From Flagellimonas aequoris (lineage in GTDB: Bacteria > Bacteroidota > Bacteroidia > Flavobacteriales > Flavobacteriaceae), in the NCBI RefSeq assembly GCF_003584165.1, contig NZ_QXFJ01000029.1:37972-101971 (forward strand): a stretch of 64,000 nucleotides of DNA, in the 5' to 3' direction. This document shows positions 63,762-64,000 of this stretch, piece by piece. The notes beneath the pieces are model-generated. The model had not been told where the DNA came from and searched no databases. It saw only the letters and a list, made by a program, of their open reading frames with translations. The first letter of the stretch is position 1. Every line of letters starts with the position of its first letter. Made by a program: the position numbers and the translations under genes.

Positions 63762-64000
63762 CTATTCATAATATTTTCCGCCCCGTATGTTCTGGTGCTC
63801 GGGCATTTCCAGATTATCATCGGCGCCCTCATCAAGCTTGTCCCAGCCCTTTTTTAGGATGCGCTCGACCATATTGTAATTATATGCACCATATTCCGTT
63901 GCCCTTCTACAGGCGCTGTCAAGACGGTCCCTGCCATATTTCTTAGCAAGGTGCAGTACGCCAAGACAGGATTTATAGGATTGTTCGGGATGCTGCTTCT
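63762..64000 (-). CDS. istA: IS21-family transposase IstA, C-terminal part
   Basis: The last 78 codons are inside the window; the gene continues beyond base 64000. The frame reads HPEQSYKSCLGVLHLAKKYG followed by RLDSACRRATEYGAYNYNMVERILKKGWD and ends KYYE before TAG (63762-63764). SACRRATEYGAY and the following helix are typical of the C-terminal end of IS21 transposases. The catalytic DDE core lies outside. Confidence 0.85.
   Translation of the reverse strand, partial: KQHPEQSYKSCLGVLHLAKKYGRDRLDSACRRATEYGAYNYNMVERILKKGWDKLDEGADDNLEMPEHQNIRGGKYYE

Larger units (their letters stand above)
62905..64000 (-). mobile_element. IS21-family insertion sequence, partial
   Basis: The istB and istA genes lie on the minus strand; the element runs past the window end. 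The right end is not fixed: it lies between about 62890 and 62999, where a TTGAGA/TCTCAA inverted repeat (62892-62908) and two related blocks GGGTAAACT (62930-62938) and GGGTTAAACT (62993-63002) are found. Repeated blocks are typical of IS21 ends. It abuts the promoter of the thioredoxin-like gene by about 50 bases. Confidence 0.8.

Noticed and set aside
1..64000. CRISPR array or diversity-generating retroelement
   Set aside because: No regularly spaced repeats and no reverse transcriptase or cas genes were seen, although an Avd-like four-helix protein is present at 766-1122.

Overview
The window is chromosomal DNA from a marine-type member of the Flavobacteriaceae (Bacteroidota); the gene content resembles the Muricauda/Allomuricauda-Maribacter group, but the genus is a guess. 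The evidence is the family-specific gene neighbourhoods (DUF3822 next to rsmD; a bifunctional thrA fused to homoserine dehydrogenase with thrB and thrC), sparse Shine-Dalgarno signals, several TTG/GTG starts, and promoters of the Bacteroidota type with a TAnnTTTG -7 box (rnpB, tRNA-Ser, and the MarR-linked genes).

Positions 1 to about 40000 are core chromosome. In order: the end of pyrB, a small STAS-like gene, an S23-type four-helix gene, rnz, pdxH, and a polyphosphate group (SixA-like phosphatase, ppk1, ppx); miaE and dnaX; the RNase P RNA; rsmD with two family-specific genes; a RecD-like helicase, a DUF4126 protein, and a kdsB-HAD phosphatase-kdnB cluster that points to 8-amino-Kdo in the lipopolysaccharide; an acyltransferase, a lipoprotein, the yebC-SDR-gcvT operon and a secreted M24 peptidase; the threonine operon thrA-thrB-thrC, preceded by a short threonine-rich leader peptide; nnrDE, clpC, gyrA, a TPR protein, an NlpC/P60 protein that has lost its catalytic cysteine, a thiolase, a 7TM-HD phosphohydrolase, and tRNA-Ser(GCU) and tRNA-Pro(UGG).

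From the 3' end of tRNA-Pro (40000) to the end of the window the DNA looks like an integrated mobilizable element. It opens with a Bacteroidota-type tyrosine recombinase and later carries ssb, a RadC-like protein, an oriT-like cluster of inverted repeats, a BfmA/BtgA-type mobilization protein, a DUF5712-type relaxase and a TraG-type coupling protein. No mating-pore genes are visible, so it would need a helper element or they lie outside the window. Cargo includes a GNAT acetyltransferase, a tightly packed five-gene operon (trypsin-like protease, AbiJ/HEPN-like protein, AbiGi-like protein, two PD-(D/E)XK-type nucleases) that is the best candidate for an undescribed anti-phage system, a copper nitrite reductase operon (nirK, FGE-like, SCO1-like) and a FUSC-family membrane protein. 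After the transfer genes come an ATPase and a MarR-controlled thiol/redox-type regulon (MarR, DUF2024, a secreted protein, a CPVC thioredoxin-like protein). Three of its genes have the same TTAGGATTCCTA-like operator directly upstream of the -7 box. The window ends in an IS21-family element (istB and the 3' part of istA).

Other points of note are an A10 slippery run in dnaX, where a slip in either direction reaches a stop within five codons and would yield a short gamma subunit made of domains I-III, and a dnaX zinc module that lacks its cysteines. No searches or folding programs were run; product names rest on recognised motifs and neighbourhoods.
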